Shown here one piece after another: positions 14,016 through 15,928 of a stretch of DNA of 15,928 nucleotides (positions are counted from its first letter, which is position 1; each line of letters begins with the position of its first letter). The translations under genes were made by a program, and so were the position numbers. Location of the stretch: NCBI GenBank assembly GCA_002440235.1, contig DJRZ01000040.1:1-15928 (forward strand). Direction: 5' to 3'. The notes under the pieces were generated by a model. It was not told the origin of the DNA and did no database searches. It was given only the letters and a program-made list of their open reading frames with translations. The stretch is from Alphaproteobacteria bacterium UBA6347 (lineage in GTDB: Bacteria; Pseudomonadota; Alphaproteobacteria; CAAGCB01; CAG-977).

Positions 14016-15928
14016 TTATTGCGGTTTTTTGCCGTAACCGCAATAGGCGGGTTTTTCATACACGCGGATTTTTCGCGCGTTTTCAAAAACCAGACGCGCC
14101 CGTTTGAACGCCACCGTTCCCGACGAATCGGGCAAAACACCGTGCTTGGTCTGGTATGTGCGCACGTCCGCCAGACTCATTGTCTGACCGTTTTTAAACG
14201 TCACGTTCCACCCGTAGGGGCTGTATCCCGTTTTGATCGAAATCACGGCGGCGTCCGTCCGCCGTTCCCCGTCGGATTCGGCAAAGGAAAAAACGCCGGA
14301 TTCGGGGGCGGATTCTTGCGGCAAAGCGAAAGTCACGGGCTCGTTCGATGTTTTGGAAGCCTGATTTTGTTCCGTTCCCGACCGTTTCGCGGGCGGCAGG
14401 TCGGGAATGACCAGTTTGTTCAGGCGGGTGAACAGCAACTGCGCGCCGTTCGGTCCGATCAGCATGCCGGACGCCCCTTCCAGTTCGATGGTGGAATTTT
14501 CCTGTCCCGCCAGACCGACCGCCTTGACGCCGCACAGCGCCAGCGCGGTTTGACCGTTCGGCACGGTCAGCGACAGATCGTTGACGAATGTTTCGGCCGA
14601 TCCGTCGGGGTTGACGAACGCGCCCTGACAAAACACGTCGTCGGACAGCGGAATTTCCGCGCCGGTTTGATCGATCAGCGGCGTGACGGAAAATTCGCTG
14701 ACCAGCAGATACCATTCCGACAAACGGTCGAACGCGTGCGCCGAATTGTTTAAAACGACCGTGTCCGCGCCGTCTTTGCCGACGAAAGACGCCGCGATCG
14801 CGCCGTCAAACGAAAACGCGCCCGTCGGGGGCAGCATGTCGTTTTCGGCGGACGGTTCGTCCGATTCCTCTTGCGTTTCCTCGGCGACGATTTCGGCGGT
14901 TTCTTCGGGCGTTTCCCGCGCCGCGACCGTTTCAGCCGCCAGCGCGTCGATCGCGGCGGTGTTTTCGGAAACGGTTTCTGTTTCGGCAGAGCCGGCGGTG
15001 GTGTTCTCTTCGACGGTTTGCGTTTGCGCCGTTTCTGAAACGGCGTCAGCCGGCGTTTCCAATTCCGCCGCCGTCACCGCCGGTTCTTCGGCTGCCGTTT
15101 CCGGCGTTTCGGGTTCGGGAGCGGGCGCGGATTCCGGCTTGGCTTCGGCGGTCGCCGGCGTTTCCTCTTCCGCCGCCGCGGTCGTTTCGGGGGCGGGGGC
15201 TTCCGCCGCGGGCTGTTCCGCCGCGGGCTGTTCCGCCGCGGGCTGTTCCGCCGCGTCGGGGATCGCCTGCATGATTTCGGAAAAATCAATTTCTTCTTCG
15301 GCGGGTGTTTCGGATTCGGGAGCGGGCGCGGATTCCGGCTTGGCTTCGGCGGTCGCCGACGTTTCCTCTTCCGCCGCCGCGGTCGTTTCGGGGGCGGGGG
15401 CTTCCGCCGCGGGCTGTTCCTGCGCGTCGGGGATCGCTTGCATGATTTCGGAAAAATCAATCTCTTCTTCGGCGGGCGTTTCGGGTTCGGGAGCGGGCGC
15501 GGATTCCGGCTCGGCTTCGGCGGTCGCTGACGTTTCCTCTTCCGCCGCCGGCATTTCGACATATTCGTATTGTTCGCCGTCAACGGCTTCGCCCTCCGGC
15601 ACTTCGACGTATTCGTATTCGACGTTTTCTTCGCCGGCGGGAATTTCCGCGTATTCGTATTCGCCGGATTCCTCTATCGGCTGTTCGGGCGCGGGGGCGG
15701 TCGCAACGGGCGCGGCGGCTTCGCTTTCGGGAACTTCGACGTATTCGTATTCGCCGGATTCCTCGGCAACCGGCTGACCGTTTTCGTCGGCGGGAACCTC
15801 GACGTATTCGTACTGTTCGCCGTCAGCCGCCGTTTCCGCGGTCGGCGCGGCTGTGTCGCCCGCGGGGACTTCGACATATTCGTATTCGCCGGATTCTTCG
15901 GCAATGGGCTGACCGTTTTCGTCGGCGG
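14016..15928 (-). CDS. Large acidic repeat protein, C-terminal part only, unknown function
   Basis: The frame is open from 14016 to the right edge, with no stop and no start in the window, so at least 636 residues are visible and the N-terminus is missing. The visible protein has three zones. First comes a YEYVEVP zone (about 15926-15549) with six copies such as GEYEYVEVPAGD and GEQYEYVEVPADE. Next is a long Ala/Glu/Pro/Thr-rich zone with two copies of EEEIDFSEIMQAIPDA and a QPAAE micro-repeat; this zone is probably disordered. Last is a non-repetitive C-terminal region of about 260 residues from MLPPTGAFSFDGAIAASF onward, with beta-like strands, two cysteines near DVFCQGA and ALCGVKA, and a basic tail ARKIRVYEKPAYCGYGKKPQ. 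No transmembrane helix is evident in the visible part. I recognise no family. Extreme acidity followed by a compact C-terminal domain suggests a surface, scaffold or polar-organising protein; this is inference. Confidence 0.83.
   Translation of the reverse strand, partial: ADENGQPIAEESGEYEYVEVPAGDTAAPTAETAADGEQYEYVEVPADENGQPVAEESGEYEYVEVPESEAAAPVATAPAPEQPIEESGEYEYAEIPAGEENVEYEYVEVPEGEAVDGEQYEYVEMPAAEEETSATAEAEPESAPAPEPETPAEEEIDFSEIMQAIPDAQEQPAAEAPAPETTAAAEEETSATAEAKPESAPAPESETPAEEEIDFSEIMQAIPDAAEQPAAEQPAAEQPAAEAPAPETTAAAEEETPATAEAKPESAPAPEPETPETAAEEPAVTAAELETPADAVSETAQTQTVEENTTAGSAETETVSENTAAIDALAAETVAARETPEETAEIVAEETQEESDEPSAENDMLPPTGAFSFDGAIAASFVGKDGADTVVLNNSAHAFDRLSEWYLLVSEFSVTPLIDQTGAEIPLSDDVFCQGAFVNPDGSAETFVNDLSLTVPNGQTALALCGVKAVGLAGQENSTIELEGASGMLIGPNGAQLLFTRLNKLVIPDLPPAKRSGTEQNQASKTSNEPVTFALPQESAPESGVFSFAESDGERRTDAAVISIKTGYSPYGWNVTFKNGQTMSLADVRTYQTKHGVLPDSSGTVAFKRARLVFENARKIRVYEKPAYCGYGKKPQ
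14017..14045. other. 10-bp perfect inverted repeat across the stop codon of the acidic-repeat gene
   Basis: TATTGCGGTT (14017-14026) and AACCGCAATA (14036-14045) pair with a 9-base loop and overlap the TAA stop. On the minus strand no T run follows at once (ATGGAATCGG), so it is probably not a strong intrinsic terminator. It may trim or protect the 3' end of the upstream message, or attenuate reading into the cysteine-rich gene. Confidence 0.5.
15114..15535. repeat. 171-bp coding repeat and 15-bp micro-repeat
   Basis: The segment containing ATGATTTCGGAAAAATCAAT recurs 171 bases apart (15271 and 15442), part of a 57-residue unit (PESAPAP, EEEIDFSEIMQAIPDA, TTAAAEEE). Within one unit, TTCCGCCGCGGGCTG occurs as direct tandem copies at 15201, 15216 and 15231 with a partial fourth, encoding QPAAE units. 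The 15-mer array is absent from the neighbouring unit, so copy number has changed. Confidence 0.8.
15549..15928. repeat. Degenerate YEYVEVP coding repeats
   Basis: Six copies of a tyrosine/glutamate motif (EYEYVEVP, QYEYVEVP, EYEYAEIP, QYEYVEMP) are spaced irregularly, about 14-28 residues apart. A longer compound unit, ADENGQPxAEESGEYEYVEV, occurs twice (15926 and about 15791 downward). The array continues past the window edge. Confidence 0.8.

Noticed and set aside
14683..15777. Long plus-strand open frame rich in Ser, Ala and Gly opposite the acidic-repeat gene
   Set aside because: It is the mirror of the Glu/Ala/Pro codons (GAA read as TTC, GCG as CGC) and has no ribosome site or domain. 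The minus-strand frame stays open to the window edge and has the more protein-like C-terminal region.

Overview
The window looks like GC-rich chromosomal DNA of an alphaproteobacterium, possibly an uncultured host-associated lineage. I infer this from the PmbA and GAF/HD-GYP protein types and the tightly packed operons. The secreted cysteine-rich repeat protein at the right end would fit such a lineage. The assignment is by recall of family sequences, not by a search. I saw no rRNA or tRNA gene, CRISPR array, IS element, integrase or attachment site.

Left part (1-4522): a 5'-truncated release factor 3 gene (prfC) is followed closely by adenine phosphoribosyltransferase (apt), both on +. They converge on a minus-strand operon that reads, in transcription order, a five-helix membrane protein of unknown function, pmbA/tldE, and a short MarR-type regulator. 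A divergent promoter region (4523-4719) separates this operon from a plus-strand operon.

Middle part (4720-8879): a strong sigma70-like promoter drives a GAF/HD-GYP cyclic-di-GMP phosphodiesterase, rsmE (16S rRNA U1498 methylation) and a small protein with a His/Cys metal-binding head. The operon ends at a hairpin buried in the 3' end of the convergent ogt gene. On minus, alkA and ogt form an alkylation-repair pair joined by a GTGA overlap; both have start sites set by Shine-Dalgarno sequences that shorten the longest open frames.

Redox locus (8939-11427): a LysR regulator is divergent from a secreted cyclophilin-like-fold protein and a Tat-signal aldo/keto reductase. The reductase is split by an apparent one-base deletion near 9847.

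Right part (11428-15928): rsmD is flanked by a compact minus-strand cistron with its own promoter and terminator, encoding a 114-residue protein with repeated IGFGRENE motifs. Three minus-strand repeat proteins follow, two of which have visible signal peptides: a secreted 42-residue-repeat protein, a secreted cysteine-rich repeat protein, and the C-terminal part of a large acidic YEYVEVP-repeat protein that runs off the window. The last three, together with the IGFGRENE protein, are the least explained part of the window.
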